In this document: positions 21,964 through 30,863 of the stretch, one piece after another
How the letters are laid out: each line of letters begins with the position of its first letter
How positions within the stretch are numbered: the stretch's first letter is position 1
From: Actinophytocola xinjiangensis
GTDB lineage: Bacteria > Actinomycetota > Actinomycetes > Mycobacteriales > Pseudonocardiaceae
DNA: 64,000 nt
Direction: 5' to 3'
NCBI RefSeq assembly: GCF_001921215.1
Contig: NZ_MSIF01000021.1
Span: forward strand, 93,287 to 157,286
Program-made: the position numbers and the translations under genes
Notes under the pieces: model-generated
The model's database searches: none
Told to the model about the DNA's origin: nothing
What the model saw: the letters and a program-made list of their open reading frames with translations, nothing else

Positions 21964-22986
21964 ATGGAGTCGTTCGCGTGCGACGGGTGCGATGCCGCGC
22001 TGACCGCCCCGCTGACGCGGGTCAGCTTCCCGAGCCACGCCCACCAGACAGTGGGGAACGGGCTACTGCTCCCCGTACTCATGCGGTCCGGAACCTACGC
22101 GGTCGACCCGGAACCGTTCGGACCGCCCTGGCATCCGTGGACCGAGGTCGATTCGCCCGAGGCCCACGGCGTGTACGCACCGGTCCCCGCCTTGTCCTTC
22201 GGCCCGGCGGGAGCGATCGTCATCGCGCCCGGTGACGCGCGCGGCACGGTCCTGATCCCGAGACAGCTCGACGGAGGCTGCTGCGGACTCGACGAGCGCA
22301 GCGGACCCAACCTGGCCTGCGCCCGGTGCGACCGGGCGGTGGCCACCCGCGTCGACGACTGCGCACGCTGGCAGGCGGTGTGGCTGGACCCGGGTGCGGT
22401 CCACCGCATCCCCACCGACGCCCCCACCAGCCCGGACCTCGTCCCGGACGACGTTCCCCCCGTCGACCCCTCCGGGGAATGGAGCCCGCGCTGGGCGGCC
22501 GAGGCGGGCAAGGCGTTGGCCCACCTGGTGGCCCTCTCGTCGGGACGACCCGTCACCGTTCCCGACGGCCTCGTCGCGACGATGCTCCGCCACGTCCTCG
22601 AGGCACTGCTTCCCCCTGGCCCACCGGCGAAGCGGGCGGCGCTGGCCGGCCCTGGCCTGCCCGCGCCCGATCCCGCCGTCGACCTGGCCCTGGTTCCCCG
22701 GCATCCGTGGACAGGGCAGCCCTGGCGGTCACCAGGCAGGGCCGACACCGTGCCACTGGCGTTCGAGATCTGGACGGTCCTGGCGTTTCACCGCGAACGG
22801 CCGTCGATTCCGGCGACCGTCGACCACCCCCGCGACGCACCGCGACCGCTGCTCCCCCGCACGGCCTTCCGACCCGACGGGGGAGTTTTCCTGCACAGGC
22901 TCGCGCGCCTGCCCGCCGTCCGCGAGCCCGCTCTCCGCGCGATCCACGACCAGGTGAGCAGCGCCCCGTACGCTCACCCCTTCTAG
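21964..22986 (+). CDS. Hypothetical protein with Cys-pair (putative zinc) motifs
   Basis: 340 residues not assigned to a known family. The N-terminus has CDGC, and a second Cys cluster near 105-130 includes GGCCG and CARC, so a zinc-ribbon made of two CxxC knuckles is plausible. The rest is Pro-rich and globular with no signal peptide or membrane span. It lies between the IclR gene and a convergent osmoprotectant operon and has its own leaderless-type promoter. Function unknown; no nuclease, kinase or methylase motif is visible. Confidence 0.8.
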   Translation: MESFACDGCDAALTAPLTRVSFPSHAHQTVGNGLLLPVLMRSGTYAVDPEPFGPPWHPWTEVDSPEAHGVYAPVPALSFGPAGAIVIAPGDARGTVLIPRQLDGGCCGLDERSGPNLACARCDRAVATRVDDCARWQAVWLDPGAVHRIPTDAPTSPDLVPDDVPPVDPSGEWSPRWAAEAGKALAHLVALSSGRPVTVPDGLVATMLRHVLEALLPPGPPAKRAALAGPGLPAPDPAVDLALVPRHPWTGQPWRSPGRADTVPLAFEIWTVLAFHRERPSIPATVDHPRDAPRPLLPRTAFRPDGGVFLHRLARLPAVREPALRAIHDQVSSAPYAHPF

Positions 22987-22987
22987 C

Positions 22988-23033
22988 GGACACGGCCGTG
23001 GCCGTCCCTTGTGGACGGTCCACGGCCGTGTCC
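22988..23033. terminator. Long bidirectional terminator hairpin
   Basis: Outer 14-bp arms (22988-23001 and 23020-23033) and inner CCGTCC/GGACGG arms give a ~20-bp stem with one bulge and a five-base loop. It begins two bases after the stop of the Cys-rich gene and lies ~30 bp beyond the stop of the convergent substrate-binding protein gene. Confidence 0.88.
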
Positions 23034-23062
23034 TGGTCCTGCCCGTCAGGCGGGACGAACGA

Positions 23063-23977
23063 TCAGACCCCGATCTCGGCCAACCACTCCTCGGCGACGT
23101 CGGAGTAGTCAGGCTTGTCCTCGGCGTTCAACCGCGCGTTCAGGTCCAGCAACGTCTCGGTGTCCAGCTTCGCCGAGAGGGCGTTCAACGTGTCCGTGAC
23201 CACCGCGCTGGCCTTGTCCTTGTTCACCAGCGGCACCACGTTCTGCGCGGCGAAGTTGTTCTTCGGGTCCTCCAGCACGACCAGGTCGTTGGCCTCGATG
23301 GCCGAGTCGGTGGTGAAGATGTCGGCCGCCTGGACGGTCCCGTCCACGAGCGCCTTGGTCGTGATGGCACCGGGCTGCAACGCCTTGAAGCTCTTGAAGG
23401 TGCAGCCGTAGGTCGACTGGATGCCGGGAATACCGTCGGGCCGCTGCTGGATCTCCGTCGGGCCGCCGAAGACGACCTCGCCGCAGTGCGGGACCAGGTC
23501 GTCGATGGACTTGAGGCTCCACTTGTCGGCGGTCTCGCGGGTGACGACCACGGCGTCCTTGTCCTCGGCGGTGGCCTTCTCCAGCACGATGAGGTTCTCC
23601 GGCAGCGCCGTCTGCAGCGCCGCGTACACCTCCTCGGACTCGACCTCCTTCGCGTCCTTGTTCACGAACTGGAGCAGCACACCGGTGTATTCCGGAATCA
23701 GGTCGATCGACCCGTCCTTGAGTCCGTCGAAGTACTTCTCCCGGCTGCCGAGGTTGAACTGCCGCTCGACGGTGACGCCTTTGCCTTCCAGGGCCTGGGC
23801 GTAGATCTCCGCGAGCAGCTGGCTCTCCGGGAAGTCCGCCGAGCCGATCGAAATGGTCTCCTTCGAGCCGGAGTCCCCGGAATCGCCGGAATCCTCCGCC
23901 AGGGGGTCGGAACTACCGCAGGCGGCCAGTACCAGCGCCGTCGCCGCGGTCGCCAGGCCGGCGAGTACGCGCTTCAT
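23063..23977 (-). CDS. Osmoprotectant ABC transporter substrate-binding lipoprotein (OpuAC/ProX type)
   Basis: 304 residues. A lipoprotein signal peptide ends in LAAC near residue 20, followed by a Ser/Gly/Asp-rich linker and an OpuAC-type type II periplasmic-binding domain. It should capture glycine betaine, choline, carnitine or a related solute. ATG 23977 is chosen because AGGAG sits eight bases upstream; the GTG at 23992 would place that ribosome-binding site inside the gene. It is the last gene of a four-gene operon, 11 bp after the permease. Confidence 0.93.
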   Translation of the reverse strand: MKRVLAGLATAATALVLAACGSSDPLAEDSGDSGDSGSKETISIGSADFPESQLLAEIYAQALEGKGVTVERQFNLGSREKYFDGLKDGSIDLIPEYTGVLLQFVNKDAKEVESEEVYAALQTALPENLIVLEKATAEDKDAVVVTRETADKWSLKSIDDLVPHCGEVVFGGPTEIQQRPDGIPGIQSTYGCTFKSFKALQPGAITTKALVDGTVQAADIFTTDSAIEANDLVVLEDPKNNFAAQNVVPLVNKDKASAVVTDTLNALSAKLDTETLLDLNARLNAEDKPDYSDVAEEWLAEIGV

Positions 23978-23988
23978 TCCCAGTCTCC

Positions 23989-24681
23989 TCACGTGTTCTT
24001 CCCTACCAAATTCGTGGCCCGCAGGCCGGGTGAGACGACCAGACGCTGCGCGAGCGCCAGAACGCCTTCGACGGTCAACGCCAGGGCGGCCACCGCCACG
24101 GCACCGGCCGCCATCTGGGGGTAGCCGTCGGGCGACCCGGGGCCGGCGTTGTTGCCGTCGATGACGAACCGGCCAAGGCCGCCCAGCGACACGTAGGCCG
24201 CGATGGTCGCGGTGGCGATGACCTGCAGCGTCGCCGATCGGATGCCGCCGACGATCAGCGGCAGGGCGTTGGGCAGCTCGACGCGCCAGAGGACCGACGG
24301 GCCGCGCATGCCCATGCCGCGCGCGGCGTCGACGACCGAGCGGTCGACGTTGCGCACGCCGGCGTACGTTCCGGCGAGCACCGGCGGCAGCGCCAGCACC
24401 ACCAGCGACACCACCACCGGCAGCAGGCCCACATAGGTGAGCAGCACCAGCAGGGTCAGCAGGCCCAGTTCCGGCAGGGCGCGCAGGCCGTTGGACAGAC
24501 CGGCGACCAGGAAGGTCCCTCGGCCGGTGTGGCCGATGACGGCGCCGACGGGCACCGCGATCAGCGCGGCGATGAGGACCGACAGGCCCGTGTAGCCGAG
24601 GTGTTCGAGGATCCTGGCCGGGAAGCCGGTCGGCCCGCTCCAGTGGTCGGGGTCGAACAGCCAGTTGAACGCGGAGTTCAC
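23989..24681 (-). CDS. Osmoprotectant ABC transporter permease
   Basis: 230 residues with about six transmembrane helices and the EAA-type loop MGMRGPSVLWRVELPNALPLIVGG that contacts the ATPase. It is a BPD-type permease of the OpuCB/OpuCD kind. GTG 24681 overlaps the stop of the upstream permease (GTGA), so the two permeases are coupled and probably form a heterodimeric channel. Confidence 0.93.
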   Translation of the reverse strand: MNSAFNWLFDPDHWSGPTGFPARILEHLGYTGLSVLIAALIAVPVGAVIGHTGRGTFLVAGLSNGLRALPELGLLTLLVLLTYVGLLPVVVSLVVLALPPVLAGTYAGVRNVDRSVVDAARGMGMRGPSVLWRVELPNALPLIVGGIRSATLQVIATATIAAYVSLGGLGRFVIDGNNAGPGSPDGYPQMAAGAVAVAALALTVEGVLALAQRLVVSPGLRATNLVGKNT

Positions 24682-25346
24682 GCCTTCACCCCCCGGCCGG
24701 CCCTGGTCCATGGCGTGATCACGCGCCCGGCCAGCAGCAGCAACGCGTCGATGAGCAGCGCGATCACCACGATCAGCACGATCGCCACGACCAGCTCCAC
24801 CCCGTTGTTACGCAGGAAACCCTCGGTGATCAGCTGGCCGAGGCCGCCGATGCCGACCAGGGCGCCGACGGCGGTCAGGCTCATCGCCGAGACCACCGCG
24901 ACCCGCAGGCCGGCGATGATCACCGGCACGGCCAGCGGCAGTTCGACGGACAGGAACTGGCGCACCGGGCGGTAGCCGATCGCGGTGGCCGCCGCGATGA
25001 CGTCACCCGGCACCGCGCGCAGCGCGTCGGACACCGAGCGGACCAGCAGCGCGATCGTGTAGATGGCCAGCGGGACCTGCACGTTGAGCGGGTCGATGAT
25101 CTTCGTGCCCAGTGCCAGCGGCACCAAGGTGATCAGCGCCAGCGACGGGATCGTGTACAGCACGCCGGCCAGCGGCACCAGGATCCCCCTGGCCAGTCGC
25201 CACCGGCTGGCCGCCCAGCCCAGCGGCACCGAGATCACCAGTCCGACGAGGACCGGGAGCAGTGCCAGGTACAGGTGCTGCCCGGTGGCCTCCGCGATGT
25301 CGTCGAGATTGCGTTCCAGCCAGGGCCACGGCCAGTCGATGTTCAT
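24678..25346 (-). CDS. Osmoprotectant ABC transporter permease
   Basis: 222 residues with six predicted membrane helices and the EAA loop ATAIGYRPVRQFLSVELPLAVP. It is paralogous to the next permease in the operon. ATG 25346 overlaps the ATPase gene stop (ATGA). The operon order ATPase, permease, permease, binding protein is standard for quaternary-amine transporters. Confidence 0.93.
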   Translation of the reverse strand: MNIDWPWPWLERNLDDIAEATGQHLYLALLPVLVGLVISVPLGWAASRWRLARGILVPLAGVLYTIPSLALITLVPLALGTKIIDPLNVQVPLAIYTIALLVRSVSDALRAVPGDVIAAATAIGYRPVRQFLSVELPLAVPVIIAGLRVAVVSAMSLTAVGALVGIGGLGQLITEGFLRNNGVELVVAIVLIVVIALLIDALLLLAGRVITPWTRAGRGVKA

Positions 25347-26479
25347 CCGGGGACCTCGCCGGAGCTGCGCGCGTCGGCCAGCGCCGAGAGCACGGTGTCG
25401 GCGGTCACGCCGCCGACGACCGCGCCGGTGCCGTCGACCGCGATGCCCACGGCGGCCGGGGAGCTCAGCGCCGCGTCCAGCGCGTTGCGCAGCGAGCCGG
25501 CGGTTCCGCCGGCCGAGGAGTCCACTTCGAACAGTGAGCCGCCGGACACCAGGGCTTCGGTGTCGACCGACTTGTCCATTGTGGACAGAAGGTCCGCGGA
25601 AACCCAGCCGAGTGGGCGGTTCTGCTCGTCGACCACGACCGCCCAGCCGTCCACGAGCGCCTCCCGAGCCCGCTCGGGAGCGTCGCCGGCGCGCACGGTC
25701 GCCACCTCGCCGACCGGAATGCCCGTGGCGGTCAGGAAGCCGAGCGCACGGTAACCCCGGTCCCGGCCGACGAACGAGGACACGAAGTCATCGGCCGGCT
25801 TGGCCAGCAACGCCGACGGCGAGTCGTACTGGGCGAGCCGCCCACCGACCCGGAACACCGCGACCCGGTCGCCGAGCTTGATCGCCTCGTCGATGTCGTG
25901 GGTGACGAACACGATCGTCTTGTCCAGTTCGGACTGCAGGCGCAGCAGCTGCTGCTGGAGGTCGTCGCGCACGATCGGGTCGACCGCACTGAACGGCTCG
26001 TCCATCAGCAGCACCGGCGGGTCGGCGGCCAGCGCACGAGCCACGCCGACCCGTTGCTGCTGGCCACCGGACAGCTGCGCCGGGTAGCGCTTGGCCATGG
26101 TCGAGGGCAGCCCGACCAGCTCCATCAACTCCGCCGCCCGCGAGCGGGCCGTGCGCTTGTCGACGCCACTGAGCAGCGGCACCGTCGCCACGTTGTCCAA
26201 CACCGTGCGGTGCGGGAACAAGCCGGCGTGCTGGATCACATAACCGATGCCACGACGGAGAAGCGGTGGGTCGGACTCGCGAATGTCCTTGCCGTTCAAC
26301 AGGATCGTGCCCGACGTCGGATCGATCATCCGGTTGATCATGCGCAGCGACGTCGTCTTGCCGCAACCGGAGGGACCGACGAACACCGTTATCCTGCCGT
26401 CCTCCACCGTGAGATCGAGGCTGTCGACCGCGACGGTTCCGTCGGGGTAACGCTTCGTCACGGCCTGGAACTCGATCAC
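25343..26479 (-). CDS. Osmoprotectant ABC transporter ATP-binding protein with CBS domains
   Basis: 378 residues. Walker A GPSGCGKTT near residue 36, signature LSGGQQQRVG, Walker B VLLMDEPFSAVD and an H-loop FVTHD are all intact. The C-terminal ~120 residues form two CBS repeats, which in OpuA-type systems sense ionic strength or bind cyclic di-AMP. It is the first gene of the operon, so regulation probably acts at the promoter upstream. The substrate class is inferred from the ATPase-CBS architecture and the OpuAC-type partner. Confidence 0.93.
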   Translation of the reverse strand: MIEFQAVTKRYPDGTVAVDSLDLTVEDGRITVFVGPSGCGKTTSLRMINRMIDPTSGTILLNGKDIRESDPPLLRRGIGYVIQHAGLFPHRTVLDNVATVPLLSGVDKRTARSRAAELMELVGLPSTMAKRYPAQLSGGQQQRVGVARALAADPPVLLMDEPFSAVDPIVRDDLQQQLLRLQSELDKTIVFVTHDIDEAIKLGDRVAVFRVGGRLAQYDSPSALLAKPADDFVSSFVGRDRGYRALGFLTATGIPVGEVATVRAGDAPERAREALVDGWAVVVDEQNRPLGWVSADLLSTMDKSVDTEALVSGGSLFEVDSSAGGTAGSLRNALDAALSSPAAVGIAVDGTGAVVGGVTADTVLSALADARSSGEVPG

Positions 26480-26596
26480 GCTCGAGACTCCTACGGGTCG
26501 GAACGGCCACCTGCCGGCCGTAGGTCGACGACCTTAGCCTCTGGCACCGACACCGGCAGTCGATCTCACCATGTGACGGCGCCCGTTCGGATCAAC

Positions 26597-26627
26597 ACCC
26601 TAACCCGTTTGCCGCATTTGTTGCCAA
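26597..26627 (-). promoter_or_regulatory. Possible promoter for the osmoprotectant operon
   Basis: On the minus strand TTGGCA (26627-26622) is followed by TTAGGG or TAGGGT after 18-19 bases. The stretch is AT-richer than its surroundings and would give a leader of ~110 nt before the ATPase gene. Weak evidence. Confidence 0.3.
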
Positions 26628-26658
26628 GTCGAGATTATCCGCACACTTCACCGAGAGA

Positions 26659-29217
26659 TCAGGACCCGCTCGGAATGGCCACCGGACCCCGGCGCATCAG
26701 CTCGTGGAACTCCGGCGCCGGCAACGGCTGGGACAGCAGCCAGCCCTGGTAGGCCTCGACACCGAAGCTGCGCAGCACGTGGAACTGGGACTCCAGCTCC
26801 ACGCCCTCGGCCACACACGCCCGGCCCATCGCGCGCGCCATGTCGACCAGCGCGCGGACCACGGCGAAGTCGGCCGCCTCGGTCGCCACGCCGGACACGA
26901 ACGCGCGGTCGATCTTGATGATCTGCGCCGGCAGCTCCTTGAGCCGCGACAGCGACGAGTACCCGGTGCCGAAGTCGTCGACGGCGAACCGCACGCCCCG
27001 GTCGGCCAGCTCGGCCATCGCCGCGCGCGAGCGCGACGGCAGGTCGATCAGGCTGGTCTCCACCAGCTCCAGCACCACCCGGTCCCACTCGATGCCGGCC
27101 TCGGCCACCGCCGCCGACACGATCTCGACGAACTCCGGGTCGCCGGGCACCAGCCCCGCCAGGTTCACCGCGACGCCGGGGCCGCCGCCGATGACGTTGC
27201 CGGCCAGCATCGACCAGGTCGACGCCTCGCACAGCGCCGTGCGCAGCACCCACCGGTCCAGCTCACGCAACAGGTCGCCCTGCTCGGCGACCGGCAGGAA
27301 CTCGCCCGGCCCGAGCAGCCCGCGCTCCGGGTGCGGCCAGCGCACCAGCGCCTCGGCCGACAGGATCGAGCCGTCCGGGCCGACCACCGGCTGGTAGTGC
27401 AGGACCAGGCCGTCGTTGGCGATGGCGTCGCGCAGCTGGCCCTCCAGCAGCATCTGGCTGTTGGCGGTGTGGATCAGCTCGGCGCTGGCCAGCGCCACCC
27501 GGCCGGTGCCCTGGCGCTTGGCGTGGAACATGGCCGCGTCGGCGAACCGCAGCAGGTCGGCGGCCGAGGTGTCCGGTCCGCTGGGCACCGCGGCGCCGAT
27601 CGTCGCCGAGACCCGCAGCAGCTGGCCGCGCACCGGGACGGCCGTGCGCAGCAGGCGCGCCACCCGGTTGGCCAGCGCCTCGACCCCGTCGACCTCGGTG
27701 GCGTCCGAGCAGATCACCACGTACTCGTCGCCCGACATCCGCGCCGGCGTGCAGCAGGGCGGCAGCCCGCGCTCCAGGCGCCTGGCCAGGGCGATGATCA
27801 GCTCGTCGCCGACGTCGTGGCCCAGGGAGTCGTTCACCCGTTTGAAGTTGTCGACGTCGCAGAACAGGACCGCGACACTGTCCGCCTCCGGGCCGCCGAG
27901 CAGCTGACCGAGCAGCTCGTTCACCGCGACCCGGCCGGGTAATCCCGTCAGCTCATCGTGGGTCGCCTGGTAGCGCAACCGCTCGGCCGTGCGGCGACGG
28001 TCGGTGACGTCGGAGAACACCACCAGCCAGTACCGCTGGCCGTCGTCGGCCACCGAGCCGGTGACGCTCAGCTCGCAGTACACCGCCTTGCCGGACGCGG
28101 TCGCCAGCATCCGCTGACCGACCCGCAGGTCGCCGTTGCGGCCGAGCCGCTCTGCGGTGGTCAGCAGCGGGTGCGCGCGGTCGGTGGGGTGGGCCAGGTC
28201 GGCCGCCTCGGTGCCGCGCAGCCGGTCGAGGTCCATCTCCAGCAGCCGGCACAGCGCCTCGTTCGCGTCGACCAGGCGCTCGTCGTCGTCGAACAGGGCG
28301 ATGCCGACCGGGGCGATGGCCACCAGGTCGGTGAAGCGCTGGCTGGAGCGCAGCATCCGGGTCTCGGTCGAACGCTGCTCGGTGACGTCCTGGGCGGTGC
28401 CGATCAGGACGTGCGGGTGCTGGGCGTCGCGCAGGACGCCCCGGCAGCGGAACACCCGGCGGGTGCCGTCGGGCAGCACGGCCCGGTGCTCGATCTCGAC
28501 CGGCTGGCCATCGCTGGCCAGCCGGCGCCAGCGGGCCTCCAACCAGCCGCGGTCCTCGGGGTGGACCAGGCTCAGGTAGTCGGTGAAGGTGATCGGCGAG
28601 CCCGGCTCGATGCCGAACAGCTCGTAGAGCATCGTCGACCACACGCACTCACCTGTCTGGGTGTCCCACTCCCAGGTACCGAGCCGGGCGACGCGCTGGG
28701 CGTCGACGAACAGCCGGCGGTCGTGCAGGGCGCGCCGCTCCAGCTCGCGTGAGCTGGTGACGTCCTGGATGGTGCCGTGCACGCGCACCACCACGCCGGC
28801 GGCGTCGTACTCGGTGCGGGCCCTGACCTGGAAGGTCCGGTCGCCGGTGACGCTGCGCACCTCGACCTCGCTGCGCGAGTCGTCCGGCGGGGCGAAGATC
28901 CGGGTGCGGAACAGGTCGAGCGCGGCCCGGTCGTCGGGGTGGACCAGGTCGATCGCCTCGGACACGGTCGTCTCGCTGGACATCCCGCACAGCCGGCGCA
29001 TGCCGTCGGAGATGTAGACGTGGCCGGCGGCCAGATCGATGCTCCACACGCCGAGCTGGGCGATGTCCTCGGCGTCGGACAGCCGTAACGAGCGGGGACC
29101 GTCGGACACGACGGTTTCGACCCGGGGCCGCTGCGAGGCGAGCGTCACCGCGGGTGCGTCTAACCCGCCGGTCACACCCCCTGGGTGTAGGCCGGCGCGC
29201 AGGACATGCTCGGCCAC
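26659..29217 (-). CDS. PAS-GGDEF-EAL protein, cyclic di-GMP turnover
   Basis: 852 residues: several PAS domains with PAC extensions (~40-400), a GGDEF domain (~420-580) and an EAL domain (~595-845). The GGDEF signature is altered to SGDEY and no RxxD inhibitory site is visible, so cyclase activity is uncertain. The EAL domain keeps EALVRW and DDFGTGYSS, so phosphodiesterase activity is likely. There is no membrane span, so it is a cytosolic sensor. GTG 29217 is chosen because GAGAGGAAGG precedes it; in-frame upstream starts add unconserved sequence. The transcript would run on from malic enzyme unless the hairpin at 29321-29373 stops it. Confidence 0.92.
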   Translation of the reverse strand: MAEHVLRAGLHPGGVTGGLDAPAVTLASQRPRVETVVSDGPRSLRLSDAEDIAQLGVWSIDLAAGHVYISDGMRRLCGMSSETTVSEAIDLVHPDDRAALDLFRTRIFAPPDDSRSEVEVRSVTGDRTFQVRARTEYDAAGVVVRVHGTIQDVTSSRELERRALHDRRLFVDAQRVARLGTWEWDTQTGECVWSTMLYELFGIEPGSPITFTDYLSLVHPEDRGWLEARWRRLASDGQPVEIEHRAVLPDGTRRVFRCRGVLRDAQHPHVLIGTAQDVTEQRSTETRMLRSSQRFTDLVAIAPVGIALFDDDERLVDANEALCRLLEMDLDRLRGTEAADLAHPTDRAHPLLTTAERLGRNGDLRVGQRMLATASGKAVYCELSVTGSVADDGQRYWLVVFSDVTDRRRTAERLRYQATHDELTGLPGRVAVNELLGQLLGGPEADSVAVLFCDVDNFKRVNDSLGHDVGDELIIALARRLERGLPPCCTPARMSGDEYVVICSDATEVDGVEALANRVARLLRTAVPVRGQLLRVSATIGAAVPSGPDTSAADLLRFADAAMFHAKRQGTGRVALASAELIHTANSQMLLEGQLRDAIANDGLVLHYQPVVGPDGSILSAEALVRWPHPERGLLGPGEFLPVAEQGDLLRELDRWVLRTALCEASTWSMLAGNVIGGGPGVAVNLAGLVPGDPEFVEIVSAAVAEAGIEWDRVVLELVETSLIDLPSRSRAAMAELADRGVRFAVDDFGTGYSSLSRLKELPAQIIKIDRAFVSGVATEAADFAVVRALVDMARAMGRACVAEGVELESQFHVLRSFGVEAYQGWLLSQPLPAPEFHELMRRGPVAIPSGS

Positions 29218-29320
29218 CGCGCCTTCCTCTCGCCCGCAGCCGGCGGGTCGAGGGCAGCCGCCGATCATTCCCGCCGGAGCACAGGGTACCCCGGGGATTA
29301 ATCGAAATTGGTCGGTGCGT

Positions 29321-29373
29321 GGTTCCGTCGCCAGTCTGGAATCATCCACTGGCCCGTGACCAGCGACGGAACC
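29321..29373 (-). terminator. Long hairpin after malic enzyme, nested stems
   Basis: Perfect 11-bp arms (29321-29331 and 29363-29373) enclose a 31-base loop that itself holds a CCAGT/ACTGG stem. It lies ~70 nt past the malic enzyme stop and ~100 nt before the GGDEF-EAL start. No U-tract follows, so it may be an attenuating structure rather than a simple terminator. Confidence 0.6.
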
Positions 29374-29443
29374 GCTCCCCGAGACCGTGATATCCGTGAT
29401 TTCGGCGTCGTGGGTGACGCTTTCGTGACCCGGTGAAACCGGA

Positions 29444-30643
29444 TCAGCCGGTCACCCCGTCCTCGGCCGCCGCCTTCGCGACCGCCGTGGCGACCTCGGG
29501 CGCGACCCTCGGGTCGACCCCGGAGGGCACGATGTGGTCGGGCGCCAGGTCCTCGGACGCCACCTGGAAGATCGCCTCGGCCGCGGCCAGCTTCATCCGC
29601 TCGGTGATCCGCCGGGCACCCGCGTCCAGCGCACCCCGGAAAACACCCGGGAACGCCAGCGAGTTGTTGATCTGGTTGGGGAAGTCACTGCGACCGGTCG
29701 CCACGATCGAGGCATGCCGGGCGGCCACCTCGGGGTGAATCTCCGGCGTCGGGTTCGACAGCGCGAACACGATCGACTCCGGCGCCATCGTGGCGATCAG
29801 CTCCTCCGGCACGGTCGAACCGGACAGGCCGACGAACACGTCGGCGCCCTGGAGCGCCTCGGCCAGGCCGCCGCGCAGACCGGAGGTGTTGGTCCGCGTC
29901 GCCAGCTCGGCCTTCACCGGGTTCAGCCCGTCACGACCGGCGTGGATGATGCCGCGCGAGTCGAGCACGGTGACCTCACCGGCACCGGCGGAGAGCAGGA
30001 AGTTCGCGCACGCGATGCCGGACGCGCCGGCCCCCGCGATCACCACCCGCTCGTTCTCGATCGGCCGGTCGAGAACGGCGTTCGCCCCGCGCAGCGCGGC
30101 CAGCAGGATGATCGCGGTGCCGTGCTGGTCGTCGTGCATGACCGGGCAGTCCAGCGCCTCGATCAGCCGGCGCTCCAGCTCGAAGCAGCGCGGCGCCGCC
30201 ACGTCCTCCAGGTTCACCGCCCCGAACGAGGGACGCAGCCGCACCAGCGTCTCGACGATCTCGTCGACGTCGGTGGTGTCCAGCACCAGCGGGATCGAGT
30301 TGAGCCCGCCGAAGGTCTTGAACAGGGCGGACTTGCCCTCCATCACCGGCAGCGCGGCACGCGGGCCGATGTCGCCCAGGCCGAGCACGGCGGTGCCGTC
30401 GCTGACCACGGCGACCAGCCGGTTGGTCCAGGTGTACCTCTTCGCCGCCTCGGGGTCCTCGGCGATCGCCAGGCTCACCTTGGCGACGCCGGGCGTGTAG
30501 ACGATCGAGAGCGTGCGCGCGTCGGCGATCGGGCGGGTGGCCGCCAGGTCGAGCTTGCCGCCCTCGTGGGCCTCGAAGATCTCCTCGTCGGTGACCGGGG
30601 TGTTCAGATCGGAGTGCACGAGCGGATCGTTCACGGTGGTCAT
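29444..30643 (-). CDS. NAD(P)-dependent malic enzyme
   Basis: 399 residues, the size of the short bacterial malic enzymes. It converts malate to pyruvate and CO2, linking the TCA cycle with gluconeogenesis and NAD(P)H supply. SIVYTPGVAKV with the catalytic Tyr, the Lys in MEGKSALFKTFGG, the metal site ALDCPVMHDDQHGTA and the dinucleotide motif GAGASGIACANFL are all present. ATG 30643 follows GGAGGG with ideal spacing; longer versions lack conservation. The cofactor preference (NAD or NADP) cannot be assigned with confidence. Confidence 0.95.
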   Translation of the reverse strand: MTTVNDPLVHSDLNTPVTDEEIFEAHEGGKLDLAATRPIADARTLSIVYTPGVAKVSLAIAEDPEAAKRYTWTNRLVAVVSDGTAVLGLGDIGPRAALPVMEGKSALFKTFGGLNSIPLVLDTTDVDEIVETLVRLRPSFGAVNLEDVAAPRCFELERRLIEALDCPVMHDDQHGTAIILLAALRGANAVLDRPIENERVVIAGAGASGIACANFLLSAGAGEVTVLDSRGIIHAGRDGLNPVKAELATRTNTSGLRGGLAEALQGADVFVGLSGSTVPEELIATMAPESIVFALSNPTPEIHPEVAARHASIVATGRSDFPNQINNSLAFPGVFRGALDAGARRITERMKLAAAEAIFQVASEDLAPDHIVPSGVDPRVAPEVATAVAKAAAEDGVTG

Positions 30644-30748
30644 TGCGTCCCTCCAACGGGCCGAAGCGGGGATCGCGAAAAGGTAGCCCCGCCGGATCTC
30701 GGCACAATCGAGCGACGATCGGGGTGGCATCGACGCGTTTTCGTGTGC

Positions 30749-30762
30749 CGGCCGATCGGCCG
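30749..30762. other. 14-bp perfect palindrome in divergent promoter region
   Basis: CGGCCGATCGGCCG lies midway between the divergent malic enzyme and RmlC-like genes, ~105 bp from each start. It could be a regulator site; its GC-rich make-up means chance is not excluded. Confidence 0.3.
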
Positions 30763-30850
30763 CGCGCGGGAATGTTGGCGTGCGACCGCGGACGCTGCGG
30801 TGTCTCACAGTGTGGCAGGTCCGCGTCCACAAGGGGTCGGGTGGGGCAAG

Positions 30851-30856
30851 TACTGT
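30851..30856 (+). promoter_or_regulatory. Candidate -10 box, leaderless transcript of the RmlC-like gene
   Basis: TACTGT ends seven bases before ATG 30864; no Shine-Dalgarno sequence is present. This supports 30864 over upstream in-frame starts. Confidence 0.45.
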
Positions 30857-30863
30857 GCGTCAC

